NCBI GenBank assembly: GCA_946480085.1
Contig: CAMLHZ010000004.1
Span: 215,717-279,716 of the forward strand
DNA: 64,000 bases
Source of the DNA: an uncultured Flavobacteriales bacterium
Lineage (GTDB): Bacteria > Bacteroidota > Bacteroidia > Flavobacteriales > Crocinitomicaceae
Reading direction: 5' to 3'
Shown: one piece after another, positions 27,579-36,991 of the stretch
Position numbering within the stretch: position 1 is the first letter of the stretch
Layout of the letters: every line of letters begins with the position of its first letter
The notes under the pieces: generated by a model
Databases searched by the model: none
Told to the model about the DNA's origin: nothing
Seen by the model: only the letters and a program-made list of their open reading frames with translations
Translations under genes and position numbers: made by a program

Positions 27579-27708
27579 ATGATTTCCGAGCGGAAAATAA
27601 CCTCAGATATCGGGCAGAATTTCAAGGAATTTCGGGAAATCGGGAAATCCCGTTCATCGATGGTATAGCAAGGGATACAGAAAAATAACACCCAAACCTT
27701 CAACTCGC

Positions 27709-27738
27709 TTGTTGTCTTTAAGCGAAAATGTATCTTTG
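27709..27738 (+). promoter_or_regulatory. promoter for the carboxyltransferase gene
   Basis: TTG at 27709-27711, then 19 bp, then TATCTTTG at 27731-27738, an exact match to TAnnTTTG at the right spacing. The start codon is at 27760. Confidence 0.6.
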
Positions 27739-27759
27739 TTCTTCTGAAATTCAAAGAAA

Positions 27760-29304
27760 ATGAAAGATCGCTCGCAAGAATTGATTGAAAGACGTGAAGC
27801 TGCGCAAGTTGGCGGTGGACAAGCCAGAATCGATAAGCAACACCAGCAAGGAAAATTAACGGCGCGTGAGCGTGTGACACTGTTGTTAGACGAAGGTTCT
27901 TTCAATGAAATCGGAATGTTTGTTGAACATAGAGCAACCTCTTTCGGATTGGATAAATTGAAAAGTCCAGGCGATGGTGTTGTTACTGGTTACGGAACTA
28001 TCCACGGAAGAACGGTTTACGTTTTCTCTCAGGATTTCACAGTACTTGGTGGATCACTTTCTGAAACACACGCAGCGAAAATCTGTAAAGTTCTCGACTT
28101 AGCGGTTAAAAACGGAGCTCCAGTAATTGGATTGAATGATTCTGGTGGGGCACGAATTCAGGAAGGAGTTGTTTCATTGGCAGGTTACGCTGATATTTTC
28201 TACAGAAATACAAGAGCTTCAGGAGTTGTTCCACAGATTTCTGTGATTATGGGACCATGTGCAGGAGGAGCCGTTTATAGTCCTGCTCTTACCGATTTCG
28301 TTTTCATGGTGGAAGACACTTCTTACATGTTCGTAACCGGACCAAACGTTGTAAAAACGGTAACTCATGAAGAAGTAAGTTCTGAAGATTTGGGTGGTGC
28401 GAAAGCACACGCTGAGAAAAGTGGAGTAAATCATTTTACTGCTGTGAACGATGTGGAGTGTTTGAGAAAAGTAAGAGAACTAATGACTTACATGCCTCAA
28501 AACTGGATGGAATTGGCACCAAATTACTCGATGGCACCATTCTCGGTAGACAAACTAAATAAAATTAAAAACATAGTTCCTGATAATGCAAATTCACCTT
28601 ACGATATTCGTGAAGTGCTTGATTGCATTATAGATGACGACACATTCACTGAAGTTCAACCAGATTTTGCAACTAACATAGTAGTTGGTTTCGCACGATT
28701 GGATGGACGTTCTATTGGAGTAGTTGCAAACCAACCGGCTTCAATGGCTGGAGTATTGGATATCGACTCATCAAGAAAGGGAGGACGATTTGTTCGTTTC
28801 TGTGATTCATTTAATATTCCGTTACTTGTATTGGAAGACGTTCCTGGATTCTTACCCGGAACAGATCAGGAGTGGCGAGGAATTATTACACATGGAGCGA
28901 AATTACTTTACGCTTTCTCTGAAGCCACAGTTCCGAGAATTACAGTGATTACACGTAAAGCATACGGTGGTGCATTCGACGTAATGAACTCGAAGAATAT
29001 TGGAGCCGACATCAATTTCGCATGGCCAACTGCTGAAATTGCAGTTATGGGTGCAAAAGGAGCAGCTGAGATTATTTTCAAAAGTGAAATTGCCGCAGCT
29101 GAAGATAAAGAAGCAAAATGGAAAGAGAAAGAAGCTGAATATGCTGAAACCTTTGCAAATCCATACCGCGCGGCAGAACGAGGAATCGTTGATGATGTAA
29201 TTCTTCCTGAAGAAACGCGAAGTAAATTGATTCAAGCGTTTAAAATGTTGGAGAAGAAAAGCGAATCGCTTCCGAAGAAGAAACACGGGAACATCCCGTT
29301 GTAA
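27760..29304 (+). CDS. pccB: acyl-CoA carboxylase carboxyltransferase (beta) subunit, propionyl-CoA carboxylase-like
   Basis: The 514-residue product is a two-lobed crotonase-fold carboxyltransferase. Landmarks are [36 protein letters not shown], the acyl-CoA pocket [35 protein letters not shown], and [20 protein letters not shown]. This subunit transfers CO2 from biotin to an acyl-CoA. The 510-residue length and sequence pattern fit propionyl-CoA carboxylase PccB; methylcrotonyl or acetyl-CoA specificity cannot be excluded. The biotin carboxylase subunit is not in the window. The methylmalonyl-CoA epimerase gene at 6002 is consistent with a propionyl-CoA route. It is transcribed divergently from ileS. 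Confidence 0.93.
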   Translation: MKDRSQELIERREAAQVGGGQARIDKQHQQGKLTARERVTLLLDEGSFNEIGMFVEHRATSFGLDKLKSPGDGVVTGYGTIHGRTVYVFSQDFTVLGGSLSETHAAKICKVLDLAVKNGAPVIGLNDSGGARIQEGVVSLAGYADIFYRNTRASGVVPQISVIMGPCAGGAVYSPALTDFVFMVEDTSYMFVTGPNVVKTVTHEEVSSEDLGGAKAHAEKSGVNHFTAVNDVECLRKVRELMTYMPQNWMELAPNYSMAPFSVDKLNKIKNIVPDNANSPYDIREVLDCIIDDDTFTEVQPDFATNIVVGFARLDGRSIGVVANQPASMAGVLDIDSSRKGGRFVRFCDSFNIPLLVLEDVPGFLPGTDQEWRGIITHGAKLLYAFSEATVPRITVITRKAYGGAFDVMNSKNIGADINFAWPTAEIAVMGAKGAAEIIFKSEIAAAEDKEAKWKEKEAEYAETFANPYRAAERGIVDDVILPEETRSKLIQAFKMLEKKSESLPKKKHGNIPL

Positions 29305-29444
29305 TTCTATATGCCAAAATGCTAAAACCAACAGGGGTTAGCATTATAAACTTAGAATTCTACTCTTAAAAAGTGAACTTTTCGGAGCAAGACTTTTTTA
29401 GTTTTTAAAATTTTACATTTTGGAATTTAGAATTGGGAAAATTT

Positions 29445-31166
29445 TCAATTTTCCCTTATGTCTTTCACCATCAACTGTAATGTTGTTCTATCGTTCCAGG
29501 TATTGGATTCCAGGGTAAACACCACGTCAAATGCACATCCGGGAGCAACTAAATGTTCTCTATCTGCCATATTAAATGCGATTGCAGAAAGTGTGATATC
29601 GGTTTTCGGATCCAGGATCTCAATTTTCAAATGTGCACCTTTCAGAACACGGTAACTCTGTGCATAAACGGAACGAATGCAAAAAACCGGCTGTTGATTC
29701 AAGGGACCAAAGGGTTCCATCTGATCTTGCATCTTGTAAATACGTGGAATTTGATAAACCGATTCACCCGAAAGAAAGAAGTCTGAAAAACTCACCTCGT
29801 TGTCAATGATCACTTCTTCCGTTTGATCTTCAAGCGAAATTTTGTTCTTTACTATCAGGTCGAATTCATGCTTGAATTGCTCAAAATTGATGCTTTCCAG
29901 GGTCAATCCTGCCGCATGATGATGCCCACCAAACTTTTGCAGTAAATGACCGCACTCATTTATCGCCTCGTAAATGTTGAAATCGCCCACAGAACGTGCA
30001 CTTCCTGTCAAAAGTCCGTTACTCTCCGTTAAAACAATTGTTGGACGATAATGACGCTCAATGAGACGTGAAGCCACTATTCCAACAACACCTTTGCTCC
30101 AGCCTTCTTTGAACAAAACGGTCGATTTGCGATTATTGAAGTCCGAATCTGACTCGATCAATTCGAGTGCTTCTTCGGTCATTTGTTTATCCAATTCTCT
30201 ACGCTCGGTATTGTAACTATCAATTTCGTTTGAAATGGATTTAGCTGTTTTCAGGTCTGAGCTGAGTAATAATTCGACAGAACGACTTCCACTTTGTAAG
30301 CGTCCGGCTGCATTAATACGCGGAGCAATTGTAAAAACAACAGAAGTTAAAGAAAGCGGGAAACTGCGCCCAGCAACTTCAACTAACTGTTTAATTCCAA
30401 TTCTAGGATTCGAATTCAGTTTTTCCAATCCAATTTTCGCCAAAACACGGTTCTCATCTGTAACCGGAACAATATCCGCTCCAATGGCAATAGCCACCAA
30501 ATCCAACAAATTGAACAGTTCTTCCTTTTCCCAACTCATGTTTTCAAAAACCGCTTGAAGCAGCTTCCATCCCACTCCGCAACCGCACAGTTCTTTGTAC
30601 GGATAACGGCAATTTTCTTGCTTCGGATCTAAAACAATGGCATCAGGAATTAGTTCTCCCGGTGTATGATGATCACAAACAATCACATCAATTCCTAAGC
30701 TCCGTGCGTAAGCAATATTGTCAACTTCTTTGATTCCACAGTCGAGTGTGATCAATAGATCAACATTCCTTTCCTTAGCGTAATCAATTCCCTTAGCAGA
30801 AAGTCCGTAGCCCTCTTCATACCTGTCGGGAATATAAAAATGCGTTTCTGTATGTTTTGAAAGCACACTGAACATCATTGCAACCGAGGTTGTTCCGTCT
30901 ACATCATAATCTCCATAAACTAAAATGCGCTGTTTTTGATTAATTGCTTCACACAACCGATTACTTGCTAATTCCATGTTTAACATGAGGAACGGATCGT
31001 GTAAACTTTCAAGTGATGGATTGAAATATGAACGAATCTCTTCCTGAGTTGTAAGCCCTCGTTGGGCAAGCAAACTTGCCATTAGCGCGCTGATTTTTAA
31101 ATCCTGCTGAAGTTGATTTGTAACATTAGTTTCGGGTGGCGTTTTTATAAACCAGCGTTTTTGCAT
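29445..31166 (-). CDS. recJ: single-stranded-DNA-specific exonuclease RecJ
   Basis: A 573-residue DHH-family 5'-3' exonuclease, near the usual 560-580. Motif I is VYGDYDVDGTTSVAMMF; the DHH motif is VIVCDHHTPGELIPDA; NAAGRLQSG and GVVGIVASRL follow. The DHHA1 domain has FGGHHHAAGLTLE, and the last 100 residues form the RecJ OB fold. It works in recombination repair and mismatch repair. It is divergent, across 23 bp, from the small secreted-protein gene at 31190, so the promoters must overlap. Confidence 0.96.
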   Translation of the reverse strand: MQKRWFIKTPPETNVTNQLQQDLKISALMASLLAQRGLTTQEEIRSYFNPSLESLHDPFLMLNMELASNRLCEAINQKQRILVYGDYDVDGTTSVAMMFSVLSKHTETHFYIPDRYEEGYGLSAKGIDYAKERNVDLLITLDCGIKEVDNIAYARSLGIDVIVCDHHTPGELIPDAIVLDPKQENCRYPYKELCGCGVGWKLLQAVFENMSWEKEELFNLLDLVAIAIGADIVPVTDENRVLAKIGLEKLNSNPRIGIKQLVEVAGRSFPLSLTSVVFTIAPRINAAGRLQSGSRSVELLLSSDLKTAKSISNEIDSYNTERRELDKQMTEEALELIESDSDFNNRKSTVLFKEGWSKGVVGIVASRLIERHYRPTIVLTESNGLLTGSARSVGDFNIYEAINECGHLLQKFGGHHHAAGLTLESINFEQFKHEFDLIVKNKISLEDQTEEVIIDNEVSFSDFFLSGESVYQIPRIYKMQDQMEPFGPLNQQPVFCIRSVYAQSYRVLKGAHLKIEILDPKTDITLSAIAFNMADREHLVAPGCAFDVVFTLESNTWNDRTTLQLMVKDIREN

Positions 31167-31189
31167 AATTTCAGTTTTCTAATTAAGAT

Positions 31190-31837
31190 ATGAAAAAAGT
31201 TCTTTTCGGCACACTATTATTTTTGAGTTTCTCTGTCAATGCACAAAAAATGTTGCAATTCGCAGATGCTCAACCAGTAAACGTTTCGTCAACTTCAGTT
31301 TGTGACGAAACCTGCTTTGGCAGATACAAAGATGAGCAAACTGGCGCGACTTACGTTGTGGATGAAAACGGAATCTCTATAGAAACAATCGTTATTAATT
31401 TTGTAACCAGAGCGCAAATTCGTGAATCTTCGAAACTCAAACTAAGAGGTAATTATCTTCATGGTATTAAAACGAATGACTCTGTTCCTTGTGTTGAAGA
31501 TGGCGATAAGGTTTACTACGGAATTCCTCAAAAAATGCTGATCATCGGAACTGGAAGTTTGAATTCTCTTAAACGAATTACATCAAAAAAGTACATTGTG
31601 AATTTTCACGAAGGACAATATTTTGAACCTTCACTTTTAACATTTGATGCAAAAGGTCTGCATATAACACATCCTGAACTGGAGTTTACTCCAATCTTTT
31701 CGAAATATCTTCAGGTTGCCACAATTACACGTTATGGAGAAAACGTAGCCATTATTTCGCCTACAAGTGATCAATGGAACGGATTAGAAACACTTTTGTT
31801 TACGGGAGATCCGATCAATTATAACAAGGAACTGTAA
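31190..31837 (+). CDS. exported protein of unknown function
   Basis: The 215-residue product has a signal peptide (1-18, ending SVNAQ), an early Cys pair in SVCDETCFG, and a soluble, beta-rich remainder with a further Cys in SVPCVEDG. No lipobox, membrane segment, sorting domain or known motif is seen. The ATG of the next gene immediately follows its stop, so the two are cotranscribed. Not recognised. Confidence 0.75.
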   Translation: MKKVLFGTLLFLSFSVNAQKMLQFADAQPVNVSSTSVCDETCFGRYKDEQTGATYVVDENGISIETIVINFVTRAQIRESSKLKLRGNYLHGIKTNDSVPCVEDGDKVYYGIPQKMLIIGTGSLNSLKRITSKKYIVNFHEGQYFEPSLLTFDAKGLHITHPELEFTPIFSKYLQVATITRYGENVAIISPTSDQWNGLETLLFTGDPINYNKEL

Positions 31838-32215
31838 ATGCAGAACTCAGAAGTTACCGCTCTGGTGAAAGAGCTTAATCATCCATTATTAGCAGGAATT
31901 GAGCATCTTCGTTCTATCGCTTTGGGATTAAATCTGGAAGAAAACATCAAATGGAACGGTCCAAATTATGTTTCAAACGGAAACGATAGAGTTACATTCA
32001 GAGTTCAATCTCCAAAACTTGTTCAGGTAATACTTCATTTAGGTGCTAAAACCGAAAAAATGCCTGACAAACCATTGATAGAAAAAACACACCCATTTAT
32101 TGAGTTGAAAGGAAAAGACAGGGTAATCCTAACGTTTAAAACGAACGAAGAAATTCTGGAGAATTCAGAAATCATCGGTTCGATAATGGAAAAATGGATT
32201 CTACTTGCTTCCTAA
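31838..32215 (+). CDS. DUF1801 domain protein (YdhG-like)
   Basis: The 125-residue protein resembles the DUF1801/YdhG family: an N-terminal helix pair (HPLLAGIEHLRSIALGLNLE), then ENIKWNGPNYVSNGNDRVTF and a VILHLGAK strand, as in the phosphoribosyl-ATP-like or iron-chaperone-like fold. The biochemical role of the family is not established. Its ATG abuts the upstream stop, and it converges with the polysaccharide locus 12 bp away. Confidence 0.78.
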   Translation: MQNSEVTALVKELNHPLLAGIEHLRSIALGLNLEENIKWNGPNYVSNGNDRVTFRVQSPKLVQVILHLGAKTEKMPDKPLIEKTHPFIELKGKDRVILTFKTNEEILENSEIIGSIMEKWILLAS

Positions 32216-32227
32216 GACCTGTACAAA

Positions 32228-34585
32228 TTAACTCAATCCAATCACGCGTTTCCACCACGAAGCTTTCTTACCTTCATTTCCATAGCCGTAGGTGTACGAA
32301 TAGCCTTGATTTAACTGTTTTACATCGTTCAACAGAATGCAGACATTGGACAACTTCTTCAGATTCACCAACTCTGAAATTCGATTCTGGAAACGCTTAT
32401 CTACCATTCCAGAGCGAATGATGTATAAGGTAACATCAGCAAAACGATTGGTAGTTACTGCATCGATAACCAAACCAACTGGAGCGTTGTCTACCACAAT
32501 ATAATCGTACTCACTTCTCAATTCATCCATCAATTCACCCAATCGGTTACTCATTAATAGTTCGCTTGGATTTGGCGGAATATCTCCCGAGTGAATTACA
32601 TCAATAGAATAGTTATTGTCATTAACTGATTGAATAACAGCTTCCTTCTTCAACTCCGGATTCGCCAGATAATTTGAAAGTCCGGAAATAGGTTTGATCC
32701 CTAGAATATCGGTAATTCGCGGTTTTCTCAGATCGGCACCAATCAATAGTACTTTCTTACCAAGTGCGGCATATATAAATGCCAAATTCACAGATATGGT
32801 AGACTTTCCTTCTCCTCCAATACTCGAAGTAACATTGATCACATTCGCACCGTTGCTACTGGACGAAACAAACGATAAGTTCGAGCGCAAAACCCGAAAC
32901 GACTCAGAAATTGGAGATTGAGGATTACTCAATATCGTCATATCTTCCTTGTTTTTCGCGTGCGGAATATCTCCAACAATAGTTAAAGACAAGTCTTCAA
33001 TATCTGCACGCGAATTGATTTTATTGTTGAACAAATTTCGAACATAAATAATTCCAACAGGAATTAAAATTCCAATGAAAACTGCAATGATATAGATGAG
33101 TCTTTTCTGCGGAGTAACAGGAATTCCGCTAGAATAAGCCGAATCAATAATTCGAGTATTAGCTACCGTTGCCGCCAGGGAAATTTCATTTTGCTCGCGT
33201 TTCTGTAATAAAAACAAATACAGACTTTCTTTGATTTGCTGCTGACGAAGAATATCCCGATACTCTCTCTCAAACAGCGGGATCGACGATATCTTTGATT
33301 GATAAATGGCCTCTTCACCCTTCAATTTTCTCAATTGCATTTGGGAAGAATTACGCATGTTTCGCAAACTACTTTCCAGGGAATTTCGCAATCCAGCCAG
33401 TTGTGATTCTATTCGTGCAACACCCGGATGTTTCTCACCTGAAACGTCTTTCAATCTATTTCTTTCAAGAACCAAGGTATTATACTGAGCTGTCATCTCA
33501 CCAATTGAAGGATCTTTAAATCCAAGATTGGCTGGTAAAAGTTGTTCGTAACCGTTTTGTTGCGAAATCACATCGTTCATAAAATCAGCCAGATTCATTT
33601 CGATACTCGCATCAACCACCTTTTTTTCAATATCGCCTTCTTTACCTAAATAGGTTGCTGCATCGGTTGTTACATCCACCAAATGGTGCTCCGATTTATA
33701 GCTCGCACCTTCCTTTTCAACATCACTCAATTCAGCTGCAATAAACTTCATTCTATCATTGATGAATTCCGTTGTATTTTTCACCACTTCGTTCTTGCTG
33801 TTAATGGCATTTTCCTGATGAACAGCAATTAATTTATTCAGAATGGCATTGTTTTTCTCTACGTTGTGTCCCTTGACCTTTAGCAATAAGATATTCGCTT
33901 CTTTACTTGCAGGTTCTACCACCAAATTTTGTCGAATGGCAGCCGCCACTTCATCAACAGGATTAAGGCTTACACGAATGGCTTTTCCGATCCATTTACT
34001 TTTAAAATCACTGGTTTTCTCCAAAATGATTTTTCCAACCGGTAATTGAAGTACAACCCCATATTTTTGAGTAGTAGATTTCAACCCTTTACCAGCAGTA
34101 ATGGTATACTCAGTAGCTGACGTCATTGTAATATCGAACTGGTAACGTTCTTTGTAATAAAGGCTATCCGCTATCACAGGTCGAATGTGGATAGGATTTG
34201 CATCATACAATTCTGAGCGCACCAAACCAGTGGTTGTTCCCAAAATCTGATATTTCCAATGCAATTGAAGATCACGAACCACTCGTTCCATTATAGAACG
34301 CGATTTGTAAAGCTCAATTTCATCTTCTAGAACGCTACCACCATTTGCCAAGCCCAGATCCTTGAGCATTCCCAATTCTTCAGACATGCTCGTATTTCCT
34401 TCTTGCTCAATAAGCACAGACGCGGTACTTTCGTAACTAGGCGTTTGATAACGGGCATAAATCCATCCTAAAAAAAGGCAAAGGATTGCGGAAGCCACCA
34501 ACCATCGCCAATGTTTTAGGTAAACCTCCATCACTTCTCTGATTGAAACTGTAGTTTCCTCAGTATCGTTTGATTTAAAAATCAT
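32228..34585 (-). CDS. Wzc-like polysaccharide co-polymerase and tyrosine autokinase
   Basis: The 785-residue protein has the Wzz/Wzc layout: an N-terminal membrane helix (about 30-50), a large periplasmic region with long coiled-coil helices (about 55-500), a second Gly/Pro-containing helix (about 505-525), and a cytoplasmic BY-kinase. The kinase has a Walker A (SSIGGEGKSTISVN, Lys594), a Walker A' (LIGADLRKPR) and a Walker B (YDYIVVDNAPVG). The C-terminus holds a Tyr cluster (YSYTYGYG), the usual autophosphorylation site, and so no separate kinase gene is needed. It would set chain length and couple to the Wza-like exporter encoded just upstream. Last gene of the locus. Confidence 0.95.
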   Translation of the reverse strand: MIFKSNDTEETTVSIREVMEVYLKHWRWLVASAILCLFLGWIYARYQTPSYESTASVLIEQEGNTSMSEELGMLKDLGLANGGSVLEDEIELYKSRSIMERVVRDLQLHWKYQILGTTTGLVRSELYDANPIHIRPVIADSLYYKERYQFDITMTSATEYTITAGKGLKSTTQKYGVVLQLPVGKIILEKTSDFKSKWIGKAIRVSLNPVDEVAAAIRQNLVVEPASKEANILLLKVKGHNVEKNNAILNKLIAVHQENAINSKNEVVKNTTEFINDRMKFIAAELSDVEKEGASYKSEHHLVDVTTDAATYLGKEGDIEKKVVDASIEMNLADFMNDVISQQNGYEQLLPANLGFKDPSIGEMTAQYNTLVLERNRLKDVSGEKHPGVARIESQLAGLRNSLESSLRNMRNSSQMQLRKLKGEEAIYQSKISSIPLFEREYRDILRQQQIKESLYLFLLQKREQNEISLAATVANTRIIDSAYSSGIPVTPQKRLIYIIAVFIGILIPVGIIYVRNLFNNKINSRADIEDLSLTIVGDIPHAKNKEDMTILSNPQSPISESFRVLRSNLSFVSSSSNGANVINVTSSIGGEGKSTISVNLAFIYAALGKKVLLIGADLRKPRITDILGIKPISGLSNYLANPELKKEAVIQSVNDNNYSIDVIHSGDIPPNPSELLMSNRLGELMDELRSEYDYIVVDNAPVGLVIDAVTTNRFADVTLYIIRSGMVDKRFQNRISELVNLKKLSNVCILLNDVKQLNQGYSYTYGYGNEGKKASWWKRVIGLS

Positions 34586-34600
34586 TTTTTTTCTAATCTT

Positions 34601-35380
34601 TTATCTTGCAATCAATGCAATAGTTGTAACAATCAGTGATGTTACCGAAATCAAAATCGGTCCTGATGTTCTCCAAAAAGTTCCTTCTGATCGAGCTGCG
34701 GCATTGGGCTGTACATAAACCACATCATTCTGCTGCAGATAATAAACAGGTGAGCTAAAAATCTCGTTTGTTGTGAGGTTCACTTGGTATTCTTTTTTAA
34801 CACCACAGGAATCACGGATTACCTTAACGTTTTCACGAACGCCAGACATTCTCAAATCGCCAGCCAAGCCAATGGCTTCCAACATCGTAATTCGTTCATT
34901 TGGAATCTTGAATGTTCCAGGTGTTTTTACATCACCAAGAACAGTAATCTTGAAATTGAGAATTTGGATCTGAACCGTTGGATTTTTCAATTGTCCTTCC
35001 AATTTCAGAATGATTTCGTCTTCCAACTGCATTCTACTTTTTCCAGCTACCGTAAATTTTCCTAGAATCGGTAAACTGATTTCTCCTCTCGCATTCACCA
35101 AATAACCAAATTGTGCAGGATTTCCACTTGTATAACCTTGGTTAGCCGCTGTTGTTGGTGCCGGCAAATTATAAATGGATGCAGACTCAGGATCTTCAGC
35201 GGTAATAACTACTGACAATAAATCATCGACCTTAAAAACTGGAGTAAATCCAGGCGAGGAGACCACCAGTGTGTCGCTCTTCGAACTTTGGAAATAAACC
35301 GTTTTTTCCTGTGTCTTGCAACTTGTTAGTGGTGCTAATAATAACAGGAATGGAAAGAAATAAGTACAAATTTTTAGCAT
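34601..35380 (-). CDS. Wza-like polysaccharide export lipoprotein
   Basis: The 259-residue product has a lipobox (Leu-Thr-Ser-Cys, Cys21), a poly-export domain with YLVNARGEISLPILGKF, and one SLBB domain (VLGDVKTPGTFKIPNERITM). A C-terminal hydrophobic helix (ILISVTSLIVTTIALIA) would cross the outer membrane, as in the E. coli Wza pore. It is shorter than E. coli Wza, which has additional SLBB copies; the short form is common in Bacteroidota. It lies 15 bp upstream of the Wzc-like gene. Confidence 0.93.
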   Translation of the reverse strand: MLKICTYFFPFLLLLAPLTSCKTQEKTVYFQSSKSDTLVVSSPGFTPVFKVDDLLSVVITAEDPESASIYNLPAPTTAANQGYTSGNPAQFGYLVNARGEISLPILGKFTVAGKSRMQLEDEIILKLEGQLKNPTVQIQILNFKITVLGDVKTPGTFKIPNERITMLEAIGLAGDLRMSGVRENVKVIRDSCGVKKEYQVNLTTNEIFSSPVYYLQQNDVVYVQPNAAARSEGTFWRTSGPILISVTSLIVTTIALIAR

Positions 35381-35474
35381 TCCACTTTATAAATAATTTT
35401 AAGTACAAATATAACAACTCGTCGATTAACGGAATAAATAGAAGGATGCAATCATAGAGATTACCAGGTTAAAA

Positions 35475-36596
35475 TTAAAAACTCTTAACATTCTTATCAA
35501 TCATGCCCAATACTTCGGGTTCGTCTATTACCTCGGTTCTAGAATTCTTTAGCTTATGTAAATATATTGTGAGAACTGTCAGCATTAATAAGATAATAAG
35601 CACTGTAAAATAAACATTGGTCGTTTTGACGATGAACGCAATAAGACAAATCCAGATTATATTAAACATAGCAATAGAAAAACTTGCCTTCGCATGGGAT
35701 ATCTCATAAGAATCAATCACCAAATGATGCATGTGGTTTCTATCAGCAGTGAACAACCCCTTTCCTTGAATCAAACGAATGGTAAACACGCGTCCAGTGT
35801 CATACAACGGAATGATCAGAGAAGCAACAATTAATACCGGTATATTCACCCTGTCAAAGGGCAGTTTACTAAGTGAAACTGGATCTAGAGTCATCAAACG
35901 AACAGACATTAAGCCCAGCATGAATCCAATCAACATAGAACCGGTATCTCCCATAAAAATTTTATTCTTGGTTGATAGGTTAAAAAAGAGAAAGCCGATC
36001 AAAATTCCAACCAATACTAAACATGTTAGCGCCATAAAATGGCGCTCTGCCATCAAGAAAAACGCTGCAAAATTTGAAAAGGACACCATACCAATTGAAG
36101 CAGCCAAACCATCTATTCCATCAATGAAATTGAAAGCATTCATGATTACAATCATTATCCCAAACGCTAGCAGAATTCCTAACCAAATTGGGATCTCTCC
36201 TATACCGCAGAAACCATGCAAGCTGGTTATTTGAAAAATTGGATTCACTATGATGAACCCGCAGGCCAGAAATTGTCCTATTAACTTAGTTCTTGGAGTG
36301 AGCACCACCAAATCATCTTTGAGTCCTAAAAAGAATAAAAGAACCAGTGCCGGATTTAAGCTAGCTGAGACACCATAACTATCGAAATTATAATTGAAAT
36401 AAAATGAAATAACAAGTACAATGTAAAAGGCCATACCGCCTAAACTAGGGACACATTCTTTATGAGAACTTCGTTCATTTGGATTATCCATTAGTCGTTT
36501 GAAACGAACAACAGCAATAATCTTGGGCATCAAAAAGCACGTTCCTAAAACGGCTAGCAGGAGTGTAGTGGTTCCTCTTGTTAAAATATCTTGCAT
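35475..36596 (-). CDS. WecA/MraY-type polyprenyl-phosphate sugar-1-phosphate transferase (paralogue 1)
   Basis: The 373-residue membrane protein of the GT4/MraY family has about ten helices and the family's catalytic loops: GLKDDLVVL, NAFNFIDGIDGLA, GDTGSM and DRNHMHH. It attaches a sugar-1-phosphate, often N-acetylated, to undecaprenyl phosphate to start polysaccharide repeat-unit synthesis. It is highly similar over its full length to the gene at 36992-38182; only the C-terminal tails differ. The wza gene follows after about 95 bp. The sugar donor is unknown. Confidence 0.93.
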   Translation of the reverse strand: MQDILTRGTTTLLLAVLGTCFLMPKIIAVVRFKRLMDNPNERSSHKECVPSLGGMAFYIVLVISFYFNYNFDSYGVSASLNPALVLLFFLGLKDDLVVLTPRTKLIGQFLACGFIIVNPIFQITSLHGFCGIGEIPIWLGILLAFGIMIVIMNAFNFIDGIDGLAASIGMVSFSNFAAFFLMAERHFMALTCLVLVGILIGFLFFNLSTKNKIFMGDTGSMLIGFMLGLMSVRLMTLDPVSLSKLPFDRVNIPVLIVASLIIPLYDTGRVFTIRLIQGKGLFTADRNHMHHLVIDSYEISHAKASFSIAMFNIIWICLIAFIVKTTNVYFTVLIILLMLTVLTIYLHKLKNSRTEVIDEPEVLGMIDKNVKSF

Positions 36597-36991
36597 GTAT
36601 AGTGGGTTTGTGTCATAAAGACTTAAAATTTAATCCATTCGGTTTTTTGTCTTCAACAATCAGTGGCACTCTCTTAAAAATTCACACTATTTTCATTATT
36701 ATGAACACCAATCGAAAGGTTGGAAAACCTTTTATTGTAGTGATTTTTCCATTAGCGAATTTCTTGCAAGAAAAGGTTATTTGTCATTCTTAACTATAAG
36801 AACCTCATTATAAAAGCACTAAATCAGTATTAACACTTAGAACATTCATCTATATCAATTTGCTTAAGTAAAAACAGACAAGTTGCCATATACTCGTTAT
36901 TTACCTTTTAAGTTTTCCCAGAATATAAGCCAACTGAATTTTGGTATGCTATTTTGATGAATGATATACATGTGACTATTCAATTATTTGA
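36597..36991. other. 395-bp AT-rich gap between the two WecA-like genes
   Basis: No credible gene was found here. The stretch is very AT-rich and holds a weak hairpin, AAAGGTT/AACCTTT at about 36717-36735. It is the likely place for a promoter of paralogue 1 and the tail of paralogue 2, but no clear TAnnTTTG box was identified. Confidence 0.5.

Noticed and set aside
35779..36234. 151-codon plus-strand open frame, with a similar one at 37353-37616
   Set aside because: Both are antisense to the two WecA-like genes; their resemblance simply reflects the paralogy of the real genes.
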